This document shows, piece by piece, positions 50,125 through 58,136 of a stretch of DNA of 64,000 nt (its first letter is position 1; each line of letters opens with the position of its first letter). Source of the stretch: Bog-756 sp963837805 (lineage in GTDB: Bacteria; Actinomycetota; Acidimicrobiia; Acidimicrobiales; RAAP-2); the NCBI GenBank assembly GCA_963837805.1, contig CAWIOU010000018.1, forward strand, positions 62,001 through 126,000. The letters run 5' to 3'. The notes under the pieces were generated by a model. The model searched no databases, was not told the origin of the DNA, and was given only the letters and a program-made list of their open reading frames with translations. Position numbers and translations under genes: made by a program.

Positions 50125-51096
50125 ATGGACGGGACCCTGACGTTCGAAGGCCAGACCGCCCCGGCCACCCGGGAGTCCATCGAGGCGCAGCTGGCGGCGG
50201 CGAAGCACTTCTGGCTCGATCTCGACGGGGTGGACGCCGAAGCCCGCGACCTGCTGCTCAATGTCTTCAAGATCCATCCGCTGGCCGTGGAGGATGCCCA
50301 GAAGTTCGGCCAGCGGCCCAAGCTCGAGGATTACAACGACTTCCTGTACATGGTCGTCCACGGGGCCGGTGCCGACCAGTCGTCGACCGACGAGGTCCAC
50401 TTCATCCTGGCCGAGCACTTCGTGGTCACCGTCCACCACGGTGGATGCGCGGCCATGGAGAATGCCCGCCAGCGGTTCAGTCACCGGCCGGTCGATCTGC
50501 AGGCGCCGGGGGCCGCCCTGGTCTACCTGGTCATCGACCAGCTGGTCGACAGCTTCTTCCCCATGCTCAACGGGTTCGACAACCAGATCGACGAGCTGGA
50601 GGACGCCATCCTGGTCCAGCCCACCGATGCCCAGCTGGGCACCCTGTTCACCATGAAGCGCTCACTGATCGCCATTCGCAAGGTGATCACCCCGCAGCGC
50701 GACATGTTCGCCAGTATCTCCTCCGGGGTGGAGCAGCTGCCCGGCGTCACCGACGAGGGGCTGCGCTACATGCGCGACATCTACGATCACCTCATCCGGA
50801 TCAGCGATCTGGTGGACGGGTACCGCGACCTGCTGAGCGGCGTCATGGACACCCACCTGTCCACGGTGTCCAACCGGCTCAACGTGGTCATGAAGCAGCT
50901 GACCATCATCGCCACGGTGTTCCTGCCCCTCAGCTTCCTCACCGGCTTCTTCGGCCAGAACTTCAGCTGGCTGGTGGCACACATCACCGGGAGGGTGCCC
51001 TTCATCGTCTTCGGGCTCGGCCTCGAGCTGGCGTCGGCGGCCGTCCTCCTCTACCTATTCCGAAAGCGTGGGTGGCTCGGAGGACCCACCGGCTGA
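50125..51096 (+). CDS. CorA-like divalent metal transporter with GQN motif
   Basis: The 323-residue protein has the CorA arrangement: an N-terminal alpha/beta domain (FWLDLDGVDAEARDLLLNVF, HPLAVEDAQKFGQRPKLEDY), long helices (LVDGYRDLLSGVMDTHLSTV) and two C-terminal membrane helices. Just after the first helix the motif reads LTGFFGQNFSW, so the signature GMN (Gly-Met-Asn, the entrance filter for Mg2+ and Co2+) is GQN (about residues 277-279). It is probably a pentameric channel or exporter of divalent cations with altered selectivity. Its end overlaps the convergent gene at 51055 by 42 bases. Confidence 0.88.
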   Translation: MDGTLTFEGQTAPATRESIEAQLAAAKHFWLDLDGVDAEARDLLLNVFKIHPLAVEDAQKFGQRPKLEDYNDFLYMVVHGAGADQSSTDEVHFILAEHFVVTVHHGGCAAMENARQRFSHRPVDLQAPGAALVYLVIDQLVDSFFPMLNGFDNQIDELEDAILVQPTDAQLGTLFTMKRSLIAIRKVITPQRDMFASISSGVEQLPGVTDEGLRYMRDIYDHLIRISDLVDGYRDLLSGVMDTHLSTVSNRLNVVMKQLTIIATVFLPLSFLTGFFGQNFSWLVAHITGRVPFIVFGLGLELASAAVLLYLFRKRGWLGGPTG

Positions 51097-51351
51097 ACGC
51101 GACCGGGGTGCCCCGGCGGCCATGATGCCGGCCCGCGAGCGGAACGAGAGCACCGAGGCGACCGAGGCGCACGAGAGGATCGAGGCGGCTCCGAGGAAAC
51201 TTCCCACCGAGGCCACCGACAGGGCCGATCCGATGGAGAGGATCGAGCCCGCCGATCCGATGGAGAGGATGGATCCGGCCGAGTTGATGGACAGGATCGA
51301 GTTGGTCGAATTGATCGACCACCGCGACCGTCCCTTCGAATCGTTCACCAC
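51055..51351 (-). CDS. Ser/Ile/Gly-rich nonapeptide-repeat protein
   Basis: A GTG at 51351 follows AGGAGG. The 98-residue protein repeats the unit SILSIGSAG (SILSINSAG, SILSIGSAG, SILSIGSAL, then VASVGSFLG), encoded by 27-base tandem repeats near 51220-51310. The pattern suggests a short beta-helix or ladder. Proteins with such SILSIGSAGS runs occur widely in actinobacteria without known function. The opposite strand also stays open (MERIEPADPMERMDPAEL), which I regard as the antisense shadow. It overlaps the CorA gene tail. Confidence 0.65.
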   Translation of the reverse strand: MVNDSKGRSRWSINSTNSILSINSAGSILSIGSAGSILSIGSALSVASVGSFLGAASILSCASVASVLSFRSRAGIMAAGAPRSRSAGGSSEPPTLSE

Positions 51352-51383
51352 AACAGTCTGGCCCTCCTGGCCGGGCTGCGTCC

Positions 51384-51929
51384 TCACGGCGTCGTGACCG
51401 GGTTCCCGGCGGTGTCGACGACATACCAGCGGCCACCGGCGTTGGTGAGACCCTGGCCGGTGGCCTGGCCCGGCCTCCGGTCCGGCGGCCACAGATAGAG
51501 CGGCCAGCCGTGGTAGGTGATCTGGGTCGTCCCGTCGGTGCGGGGCGCCGTGCCGAGCAGCCCGGGCTCGATACCCGGTCCCGCCACCGGTGCCGCCACC
51601 CCGGTGGGCAGGGTGAGCGGTGGCCACTGCACGGCGCAGATGCCGTAGCACCGGGAAGGAGTTCCCCGGTGGTCGGTGGCGTACAGGTAGAGGGTGATGC
51701 CCTGGCCGTCGACCAGGACCGGGCCGAGGCCTCCGACCGAGGCCACCTTGACCTCGTACTGCGGCCCGTGCTCGAGCACCGGCGGGCTGGTGGCGAAGGG
51801 CGTCGAGATGGCCGTCCCCGAAGCCACGCAGCCCGTCGACAGGACGGTGACCGTCAGCAGAGCGGCGACCGTCAGCCGGCGGGCGAGGGCGGTGGGGCCC
51901 CGACCGGCACCCACCGGGCCCGGGTTCAC
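51384..51929 (-). CDS. Lipoprotein of the COG4315 type
   Basis: The GTG at 51929 overlaps the preceding stop (GTGA). The signal peptide ends in a lipobox (LLTVTVLSTGC), so the mature protein is lipid-anchored outside the membrane. It contains DGQGITLYLYATDHRGTPSR and CYGICAVQWPPL, then YHGWPLYLWPPDRRPGQATG. These are the two Y-x-Y/F-x-x-D-type repeats with flanking Cys of the secreted repeat family COG4315. It is the last gene of a three-gene leftward operon starting with the mhuD homologue. Confidence 0.82.
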   Translation of the reverse strand: MNPGPVGAGRGPTALARRLTVAALLTVTVLSTGCVASGTAISTPFATSPPVLEHGPQYEVKVASVGGLGPVLVDGQGITLYLYATDHRGTPSRCYGICAVQWPPLTLPTGVAAPVAGPGIEPGLLGTAPRTDGTTQITYHGWPLYLWPPDRRPGQATGQGLTNAGGRWYVVDTAGNPVTTP

Positions 51930-52531
51930 GGTGGTGGGCTCGGGTCGGTGAACGTCTCGAGGGCCGGAGCCGGATACGGTCCCGTCCCCGGTCGCCACCC
52001 GGCGGCCAGCTTCTGATCGGCGACGCCGCCTTCGGCCCACACGTGGCACGAGTCGCGGGCCCACGGGCTCCCGCCCCCGGAGAGGAGGTCGACCAGCCCG
52101 CCGGCGGCCACCTCCCGGGCGCGTCGGGAGGTCACCGCCTGGACCACCACCGGCCCGAGGGAGCGGGCCAGCTGCTCGAGATGGGTGCAACCCTTCGGCC
52201 CCGCGAACCGGGCCTGCACCTCGCGGGTGTAGCCACGGGTCACGCTGAGGCCTTCCAGTTGACGGAACGCACCGACGATCCCCGGGCACTCGGCGTGGGG
52301 GAAGGTGTCCATCCGGGCCCGGGCCTCGGTGATGGTCATGTCGGCGATCCGCACACTGACCCGGAGCTCCATCTCGTGCACCGTGGCGATCGATGCCCCG
52401 TCGTCGGCCCAGGGTCGTGTGTCACGGAGCCGGCCGACGATCACCAGCTCCTCACCGACCTCGAAAGCCTCGTACTCGATGGCCCGGCGGTGCAGCGGCA
52501 CCGGGTCAGCCGGCACCTCGGCGTTCGTCAC
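51926..52531 (-). CDS. DUF2889 protein
   Basis: The GTG at 52531 overlaps the stop of the mhuD-like gene (GTGA), so I prefer it to longer frames. The 201-residue protein has LHRRAIEYEAFEVGEELVIV, HEMELRVSVRIADMTITEAR, MDTFPHAECPGIVGAFRQLE and GPKGCTHLEQLARSL, the conserved blocks of DUF2889. The invariant Cys and His residues (HAEC, GCTH) could bind a metal or haem, but this is inference. Position between a haem-degrading enzyme and a lipoprotein makes a related role plausible. Confidence 0.82.
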   Translation of the reverse strand: MTNAEVPADPVPLHRRAIEYEAFEVGEELVIVGRLRDTRPWADDGASIATVHEMELRVSVRIADMTITEARARMDTFPHAECPGIVGAFRQLEGLSVTRGYTREVQARFAGPKGCTHLEQLARSLGPVVVQAVTSRRAREVAAGGLVDLLSGGGSPWARDSCHVWAEGGVADQKLAAGWRPGTGPYPAPALETFTDPSPPP

Positions 52532-52878
52532 CGAGGCGCGGGGAGGTCGACGATGTCGTAGGACCAGACCTCGCTGTGGACACCGACCGGTGGGGGATCG
52601 GTCTCCGACCCCGGGGCCGGAGAAGGCGCGTCCGTGGATGTCGTCCCGCGGTGACCGTGGGCGAAGGCGGGCGATGACACCCACACGTTGAAGGACTCCT
52701 CGTCACGCCACCGGGTGAGCACCAGCCACACGTCCCGGCTGTCGTTGGGCTGGAGGAGCTCGAACCCCTCGAATCCCTCGGCATCGTCGACGGCTCCCGC
52801 CCGTTTGGCGAACCTCCGGGCCAACTCGTCCCCGGAGCCCTCCCGGACGGTGATGGCGTTGATCTTCACGACGGTCAT
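52528..52878 (-). CDS. mhuD: MhuD-like haem-degrading monooxygenase (ABM domain)
   Basis: The 116-residue protein begins MTVVKINAITVREGSGDELA and continues RRFAKRAGAVDDAEGFEGFE, closely following Mycobacterium tuberculosis MhuD. Asn7, which orders the haem propionates and dioxygen in MhuD/IsdG enzymes, is present, as are a Trp in FNVWVSSPAFAHGH and the axial His equivalent. MhuD degrades haem to mycobilins and frees iron. The C-terminal 25 residues replace the MhuD tail with a Pro-rich linker and a short strand. The gene leads an overlapping operon (mhuD-DUF2889-lipoprotein). Confidence 0.82.
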   Translation of the reverse strand: MTVVKINAITVREGSGDELARRFAKRAGAVDDAEGFEGFELLQPNDSRDVWLVLTRWRDEESFNVWVSSPAFAHGHRGTTSTDAPSPAPGSETDPPPVGVHSEVWSYDIVDLPAPR

Positions 52879-52961
52879 GACCCGATCATTGCCCGACCGA
52901 CGACCGGGTCCAAATCAGGCATCCGGAGGCGGTGGTCAGCGCACGTCACACGCACGTAATT

Positions 52962-53016
52962 ACGGTTGTGTGATACCGTGAATACGCAGGTTGACCGTAA
53001 GGTTTTGCTTCACGGT
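52962..53016 (+). promoter_or_regulatory. Cluster of four ACCGT/ACGGT half-sites upstream of the MerR gene
   Basis: Half-sites lie at 52962-52966 (ACGGT), 52975-52979 (ACCGT), 52994-52998 (ACCGT) and 53012-53016 (ACGGT). The pairs form inverted repeats, the second being ACCGTAAG-GTTTTG-CTTCACGGT. The spacing is typical of MerR-family dimers, so autoregulation of the gene at 53046 is likely. A control effect on the leftward operon starting at 52878 is also possible. Confidence 0.55.
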
Positions 53017-53045
53017 GAACCTCTGATCGAGGTGGAGGAAGAGAA

Positions 53046-53600
53046 ATGGTCACCGACAGGGTCGACGCGGCATCGGAGGGAGGGCCTCCCGAGGTCCCGG
53101 GCGAGGGATTCCGGGGTGCCCAGGTCTGCACGCTGGTGGGCATCACCTACCGGCAGCTGGACTACTGGGCCCGGACCGACCTGCTCCGTCCGTCGATCAC
53201 CGACGCCACCGGCAGCGGGAGCCAGCGCCGTTACTCCTACCGCGACGTCCTCGAGCTGAAGGTGATCAAGCGCCTGCTCGATGCCGGTCTCAAACTCCAG
53301 CAGGCCCGCCAGGCCGTCGAGTGCCTCCGGGGCGAACTGGGTGGCGAACTGGCCTCCTCCCAATTGGTCCTCGTGGGGAGCCGGTCGGTGCTGGCCCATT
53401 CGGACGGCGACATCGTGGATCTCCTGGCCGGGGGCCAAGGGGTGTTCAACATCCTGCCGCTGTCCGGCGTCGTCTCCGAGCTCGAGGCGGCCATCGTCGG
53501 CCTCCACAGCACGGACACCGCGGCCACCGATACCGGGCCACGCCCTCGGGGTCATCCGGCGGCGGACTACCTGTCGTCGGCCGAGGCCGCCGAGCGTTGA
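53046..53600 (+). CDS. MerR-family regulator similar to Rv1830 (ResR)
   Basis: The 184-residue protein contains AQVCTLVGITYRQLDYWART, then a wing segment RPSITDATGSGSQRRYSYRD and VLELKVIKRLLDAGLKLQQA. This is the sequence pattern of the actinobacterial MerR protein Rv1830 (ResR/McdR), including the later HSDGDIVDLLAGGQGVFNIL. In mycobacteria that protein influences growth, cell division and antibiotic survival. Here too a glycine-cleavage gene lies close by. It lacks metal-binding Cys residues. Its start ATG follows GAGGAAGAGAA. Confidence 0.88.
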   Translation: MVTDRVDAASEGGPPEVPGEGFRGAQVCTLVGITYRQLDYWARTDLLRPSITDATGSGSQRRYSYRDVLELKVIKRLLDAGLKLQQARQAVECLRGELGGELASSQLVLVGSRSVLAHSDGDIVDLLAGGQGVFNILPLSGVVSELEAAIVGLHSTDTAATDTGPRPRGHPAADYLSSAEAAER

Positions 53601-53992
53601 GCCCGACGCCCGGTCCGGAATCGAATCCGCTTCTCACCGTGACCCGGTTCGCCCACGAGTCCGAGCGGCGGTTCGCGCGGATCCTCGACTTCTACGGAGT
53701 CCTGTGGGAGTACGAGCCGGTCGAGTTCGCGCTCGACTGGGACGAGGACGGTCGCCCGATGGCCGGCTTCCGTCCTGATTTCTGGCTTCCCGAGCCCGGG
53801 CTCTTCGTCGAGGTCACCACCCTCAACCAACGGCTGGTGACCAAAAAGAACGGGAAGGTCCGCCGGTTGGGCCAGCTCTATCCCGAGGTCCGGGTCACCC
53901 TCTTGTACCAGCGGGACACCCTGGCCCTCCTGGCCAAGTACGGCCTGGCCGGCGAGAGCGGTTCCCATACCGGTATCGCCCGCACCGCCTGA
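53597..53992 (+). CDS. Putative PD-(D/E)XK-fold protein
   Basis: TTG at 53597 overlaps the MerR stop (TTGA), suggesting coupling; a GTG at 53639 is the alternative. The 131-residue product has RFAHESERRFARILDFYGVL, WEYEPVEFALDWDEDG and FRPDFWLPEPGLFVEVTTLN, which fit the nuclease-fold core (E ... PDF ... E-V). The usual Lys after E-x is Thr here, so a catalytic role is doubtful, although K residues follow (RLVTKKNGKVRR). It might be a DNA-binding partner of the regulator. I cannot name the family. Confidence 0.6.
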   Translation: MSPTPGPESNPLLTVTRFAHESERRFARILDFYGVLWEYEPVEFALDWDEDGRPMAGFRPDFWLPEPGLFVEVTTLNQRLVTKKNGKVRRLGQLYPEVRVTLLYQRDTLALLAKYGLAGESGSHTGIARTA

Positions 53993-54012
53993 ACACGTGC
54001 CCCGGTAGCCTC

Positions 54013-55146
54013 GTGGACGTGGCCGACACCCCGACGGCGCTCGGTGAACAGTCGCCTGCGACCAGCGCCGTTCCGCTCCTGCACACCGCGCTGATCGACG
54101 CCCACCGGAGGCTGGGGGCACGACTGGTCGAGTTCGGCGGCTGGGAGATGCCCCTCTCCTACGGCGAGGGCACCCTGTCCGAGCACCGCGCCTGCCGCCA
54201 CGATGCGGTGGTCTTCGACGTGAGCCATCTGGGCACGGTGAGGGTCGAGGGCGCCGGTGCCTTCGATCGGCTGCAGGGCGCACTGGCCAACGACCTGCGC
54301 CGGATCGGGCCGGGACGGGCCCAGTACACCCACCTCCTCGACGATACCGACGGGTCGGTGGTCGACGACATCATCGTCTGGTGGCTGTCCGACGAGGTGT
54401 TCGACGTGATGCCCAACGCATCGAACACCCGCCGGGTCGAAGAGGCCATCGGCGGTGAGGACACCACCCGGACCCGCTGTGTCATCGCCGTCCAGGGCCC
54501 ACACGCTCGGACCCGGCTGGCCACCGTGGCCCCCGATGCCGCCGCCGTACCCCGTTTCGGGGTCGCCCCGTTCGTCTGGGAGGGGGTGCCGTGCGTGGCC
54601 GCGGGAACCGGCTACACGGGCGAGGACGGCGTCGAGTGTGCCGTACCCGCCGACGCCGCCGACGCCCTGTGGACGGCCCTGCTCGGCAGCGGCATCAAGC
54701 CCGCCGGCCTGGGGGCGCGTGACACCCTGCGCCTGGAGGCCGCCCTGCCCCTGCACGGCCACGAGCTCGGCCCGGGTATCACGCCGCTGCAGGCCGGTCT
54801 GGGCTGGGTCGTCGGCTGGGACAAGCCCGCCTTCCGCGGTCGTGCCGCCCTGGCCGCCGAACGGGAACGGGGGGTGGCCCGCCGGTTGGTCGGGTTGGCC
54901 ACCGAGGGGCGCCAGCCCCCGCGCCGGGGATCGGCGCTCAGCCAGGACGGCCGGCCGGCCGGGACGGTGACCAGTGGAAACTTCTCCCCGATGCTCGAGC
55001 ACGGGATCGCCCTGGCCCTCGTCGGGTCCGAGTTCGGTCCCGAGCCGTCGATGGTCTTCGAGATCGAGCAGCGGGGCCGGTCGATCCCGGCCACCGTGGT
55101 CACCACTCCCTTCACCCGACCCGGCCAGTGGGCATCGGGGCGCTGA
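54013..55146 (+). CDS. gcvT: Aminomethyltransferase, glycine cleavage T protein
   Basis: The 377-residue protein has LHTALIDAHRRLGARLVEFG and GWEMPLSYGEGTLSEHRACR, then DVSHLGTVRVEGAGAFDRLQ, GYTGEDGVECAVPADAAD, and LRLEAALPLHGHELGPGITP. All are standard T-protein features, including the folate-binding region and the C-terminal barrel. It takes the aminomethyl group from lipoyl-H protein to tetrahydrofolate and releases ammonia. gcvPA and gcvPB follow at once; gcvH is not in the window. No glycine riboswitch is visible upstream. Confidence 0.92.
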   Translation: MDVADTPTALGEQSPATSAVPLLHTALIDAHRRLGARLVEFGGWEMPLSYGEGTLSEHRACRHDAVVFDVSHLGTVRVEGAGAFDRLQGALANDLRRIGPGRAQYTHLLDDTDGSVVDDIIVWWLSDEVFDVMPNASNTRRVEEAIGGEDTTRTRCVIAVQGPHARTRLATVAPDAAAVPRFGVAPFVWEGVPCVAAGTGYTGEDGVECAVPADAADALWTALLGSGIKPAGLGARDTLRLEAALPLHGHELGPGITPLQAGLGWVVGWDKPAFRGRAALAAERERGVARRLVGLATEGRQPPRRGSALSQDGRPAGTVTSGNFSPMLEHGIALALVGSEFGPEPSMVFEIEQRGRSIPATVVTTPFTRPGQWASGR

Positions 55147-55224
55147 CGGGCGGGCCCGGCCGCATTGGGCCTCAGGCCCCGTCCTCAACTAGAACCAGGA
55201 AGACAGCACTGGAGGAGACGCCCC

Positions 55225-56574
55225 GTGGGCACCTATATCCCGCATACCGATGACGAGGTCGAGCGCATGTTGGCCTTCCTCGGCCTCTCCTCGGTCGACG
55301 AGCTCTTCGACGTGGTGCCCGAGGCGCTCCGGCTCCAGCACGGTCTCGAATTGTCCGCCGGCGTGGGGGAGCCCGACGTACTCGCGGCCATGGAGGGGTA
55401 CGCCGACCGGAACCGGGCCCGCTCCGACCGCCTGGTCTGCTTCGCCGGCGGCGGCGCCTACGACCACGAAATCCCTTCGGTGACCCGGGCCCTGGCCGGG
55501 CGCTCCGAGTTCGTCACCTCCTATACGCCCTACCAGCCCGAAGTGGCCCAGGGGGTCCTGCAGGCCATCTTCGAGTACCAGACCATGGTGGCCCGGCTGA
55601 CCGGGCTGCCGGTGGCCAACGCCTCGCTGTACGACGGCGGCAGTGCCGCCGTCGAGGCCGTCAACCTGGGCGTGGCCGCCTCGGGCCGCGGCACGGTGTG
55701 GGTGTCGGCCGGCATCCATCCCCACTGGCGCCAGATGCTGGCCACCTGTGCCGCCGGGACCGGGCACCGGCTGGTGACGGTCCCGCTGGCCGACGGACTC
55801 ACCGCCTGGCCGGGCACCGAACGGGAGCAGGACGATGCACCCGGTGTCGTCATGGTCGGCTACCCGAACTACCTCGGATGCATCGAGGACCTGGCGGCCG
55901 CCCGGGCCCTGTGCGATCGGACCGGCGCCATGCTGGTGGTCGGGGCCGATCCGGTGGCGGCCGGCCTCCTCAAGTCGGCCGGACAGTGGGGCGCCGACGT
56001 GGTGGTGGGGGAGGGTCAGGTCTTCGGGACCACGCTCGGGTTCGGCGGCCCCTACCTCGGACTGTTCGCCTGCACCTCCGACCACGTGCGCCGTCTGCCC
56101 GGCCGCCTGGTCGGGGAGACCGTCGACGTCGAGGGCCGGCGGGCCTACGTGACCACGCTACGGGCCCGAGAACAGGACATCCGTCGCGAGAAGGCCACCT
56201 CCAACGTCTGCACCAACCAGACCCTGATGGCGGTGACCGCGGCCATCCAGCTCGGGTGGCTGGGCACCGGCGGCCTGGTGGAGCTGGCCCGCCGGTGCGC
56301 CCAGGCCACCAGGTACACCCGTGATGCGCTGCTCTCCCTCGATCGGGTGGAACCGTACGCCGGGGCCCCGGTCCTCCGCGAGTTCGCCCTCCGGCTCCCG
56401 ATCCCCGCCTCCACGGTCATCGACCGGATGGCCGATGCCGGCTTCCTGGCCGGCATCACGTTGGGCGAGGCATTCGACGACGGGGAGCACGGGCTGCTCG
56501 TCTCGGTGACCGAGCGCCGGACCCGGGACGAGATCGACGCCTACGTGACCGCCCTGGCCAAGGCGGTGGCCTGA
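55225..56574 (+). CDS. gcvPA: Glycine dehydrogenase (decarboxylating) subunit 1
   Basis: The GTG at 55225 follows GGAGGAG, so a longer frame from 55165 is rejected. The 449-residue protein has AYDHEIPSVTRALAGRSEFV, TSYTPYQPEVAQGVLQAIFE, NASLYDGGSAAVEAVNLGVA and GFGGPYLGLFACTSDHVRRL, typical of the N-terminal half of split P protein. It pairs with subunit 2 to make the PLP enzyme that decarboxylates glycine. It has lost the PLP lysine, as expected for this half. The stop overlaps the start of gcvPB (TGATG). Confidence 0.94.
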   Translation: MGTYIPHTDDEVERMLAFLGLSSVDELFDVVPEALRLQHGLELSAGVGEPDVLAAMEGYADRNRARSDRLVCFAGGGAYDHEIPSVTRALAGRSEFVTSYTPYQPEVAQGVLQAIFEYQTMVARLTGLPVANASLYDGGSAAVEAVNLGVAASGRGTVWVSAGIHPHWRQMLATCAAGTGHRLVTVPLADGLTAWPGTEREQDDAPGVVMVGYPNYLGCIEDLAAARALCDRTGAMLVVGADPVAAGLLKSAGQWGADVVVGEGQVFGTTLGFGGPYLGLFACTSDHVRRLPGRLVGETVDVEGRRAYVTTLRAREQDIRREKATSNVCTNQTLMAVTAAIQLGWLGTGGLVELARRCAQATRYTRDALLSLDRVEPYAGAPVLREFALRLPIPASTVIDRMADAGFLAGITLGEAFDDGEHGLLVSVTERRTRDEIDAYVTALAKAVA

Positions 56575-58118
56575 TGACCGAGACCGCCGCCACACCGGCC
56601 CGAGGAGCCGCCGGGGGCAAGGCCGACAGCGCACCCCTGTTGGGCAGGGCGAGCGAGCCCACACTCTTCGAACTCTCCCATTCGGGCCGCCACGCCTGGT
56701 CGTTCCGGACCACCGGCGTCCCCGAGGTCCCCCTCGACCGGTTGGTCCCCGATGGCCATCTCCGCGAGGACCCGGTCCTGCTGCCCGAGGTATCCGAGCG
56801 CGACCTGGTGGGCCACTTCACCCGGCTCTCCCACCGGCAGTTCTCGGTGGACCTCGGCGCCTACCCGCTCGGTTCCTGCACCATGAAGTACAACCCGAAG
56901 GTGTGCGACACGGTGGCCGGTCTGCCCGGCCTGGCCGGGGTCCACCCGGGGGCGCCGGCCTCGCTCACCCAGGGGTGGCTCGGGCTCATGGTCGAGCTGG
57001 AGGAGATCCTCTGCGAGATCACCGGGATGGCCGCCGCCACCTTGCAGCCGGCCGCCGGCGCCGCCGGTGAGCTGACCGGGCTGCTCCTGATGCGGGCCTG
57101 GCACCAGGCCAACGGGTCCGACCGGCACAAGGTGATCATCCCCGACTCGGCCCACGGGACCAATCCGGCGTCGGTCACCCTCGGCGGCTACGAGGTGGTC
57201 ACCGTCCCGAGCGACGAACGGGGCTGCGTCGACATGGCCGCATTGGCCGAGGTGCTGGACGATGACGTGGCCGGCATCATGCTGACCAACCCCAACACGC
57301 TGGGGCTGTTCGAAGAGGACATCGCCGCCATCGCCGCCGCCGTCCACCAGGTGGGAGGGCTCCTTTACTACGACGGGGCCAATCTCAACGCCATCCTCGG
57401 GGTCGTACGTCCCGGCGACATGGGATTCGACATCGTCCACATGAATCTTCACAAGACGTTCGCCACCCCCCACGGGGGAGGGGGGCCCGGAGCCGGACCG
57501 GTGGCCGTCTCGGAGCGCCTGGTCCCGTTCCTGCCCGGACCGCGGGCGGTGCGGCTGGAGTCGGACGACCAGACCCCGGTGTTCGGATGGGCCAACCCAC
57601 CCCGGTCGATCGGACGGATGCACACCTGGCACGGAAACGCCCTCGTCCTGGCCCGGGCCCTGGCCTACATCCTGGTCAACGGAGGAGACGGACTCCGGCA
57701 GATCGCCGAGACCGCGGTCCTCAACGCCAACTGGATCCGCCGACGACTGACCGGCACCTACGACGTCCCGTTCAACCGGCCGTGCATGCACGAGACAGTG
57801 CTCTCGGTCCGTTCCCTCAAACAGGCCCACGGGGTCCGGGCCCTCGACGTGGCCAAGCGCCTCCTCGAGGAGGGGTTCCACTCGCCGACGGTCTACTTCC
57901 CACTGATCGTCGAGGAGGCGCTCATGATCGAGCCGACGGAAACGGAGAGCCCCCAGACCCTGGAGGCCATGGCCCAGTCGCTCGAACGCATCGCCGAGGA
58001 GGCCGCCACCCACCCTGACGGCTGGCTGGCCGAGTTCCCCCGCAACACACCGGTCCGGCGGGTGGACGAGGCCCGGGCCGCCCGCAACCTGATCCCCACG
58101 TTCGACGCCCGGCCCTGA
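56574..58118 (+). CDS. gcvPB: Glycine dehydrogenase (decarboxylating) subunit 2
   Basis: The 514-residue protein carries the PLP-binding lysine (about residue 294) in HMNLHKTFATPHGGGGPGAG, and GSCTMKYNPKVCD, SAHGTNPASVTLGGY and YYDGANLNAILG. These are the conserved blocks of the C-terminal half of P protein. Together with gcvPA it forms the glycine decarboxylase. Its ATG overlaps the gcvPA stop, so the subunits are made at equal rate. The N-terminal 20 residues (AATPARGAAGGK) are a low-complexity extension. Confidence 0.95.
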   Translation: MTETAATPARGAAGGKADSAPLLGRASEPTLFELSHSGRHAWSFRTTGVPEVPLDRLVPDGHLREDPVLLPEVSERDLVGHFTRLSHRQFSVDLGAYPLGSCTMKYNPKVCDTVAGLPGLAGVHPGAPASLTQGWLGLMVELEEILCEITGMAAATLQPAAGAAGELTGLLLMRAWHQANGSDRHKVIIPDSAHGTNPASVTLGGYEVVTVPSDERGCVDMAALAEVLDDDVAGIMLTNPNTLGLFEEDIAAIAAAVHQVGGLLYYDGANLNAILGVVRPGDMGFDIVHMNLHKTFATPHGGGGPGAGPVAVSERLVPFLPGPRAVRLESDDQTPVFGWANPPRSIGRMHTWHGNALVLARALAYILVNGGDGLRQIAETAVLNANWIRRRLTGTYDVPFNRPCMHETVLSVRSLKQAHGVRALDVAKRLLEEGFHSPTVYFPLIVEEALMIEPTETESPQTLEAMAQSLERIAEEAATHPDGWLAEFPRNTPVRRVDEARAARNLIPTFDARP

Positions 58119-58136
58119 TCACGACGGACGCATCCT

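Noticed and set aside
51200..51320. Regular repeats that could suggest a CRISPR array
   Set aside because: The 27-base units are contiguous, have no unique spacers and encode a protein repeat.
51068..51397. Rightward open frame rich in DPMERIEPA repeats
   Set aside because: It is the antisense of the SILSIGSAG repeat gene, which has the better ribosome binding site and a recognised repeat type.
53993..54012. Glycine riboswitch expected before gcvT
   Set aside because: Only 20 bases separate the upstream gene from gcvT and no tandem aptamer is visible.
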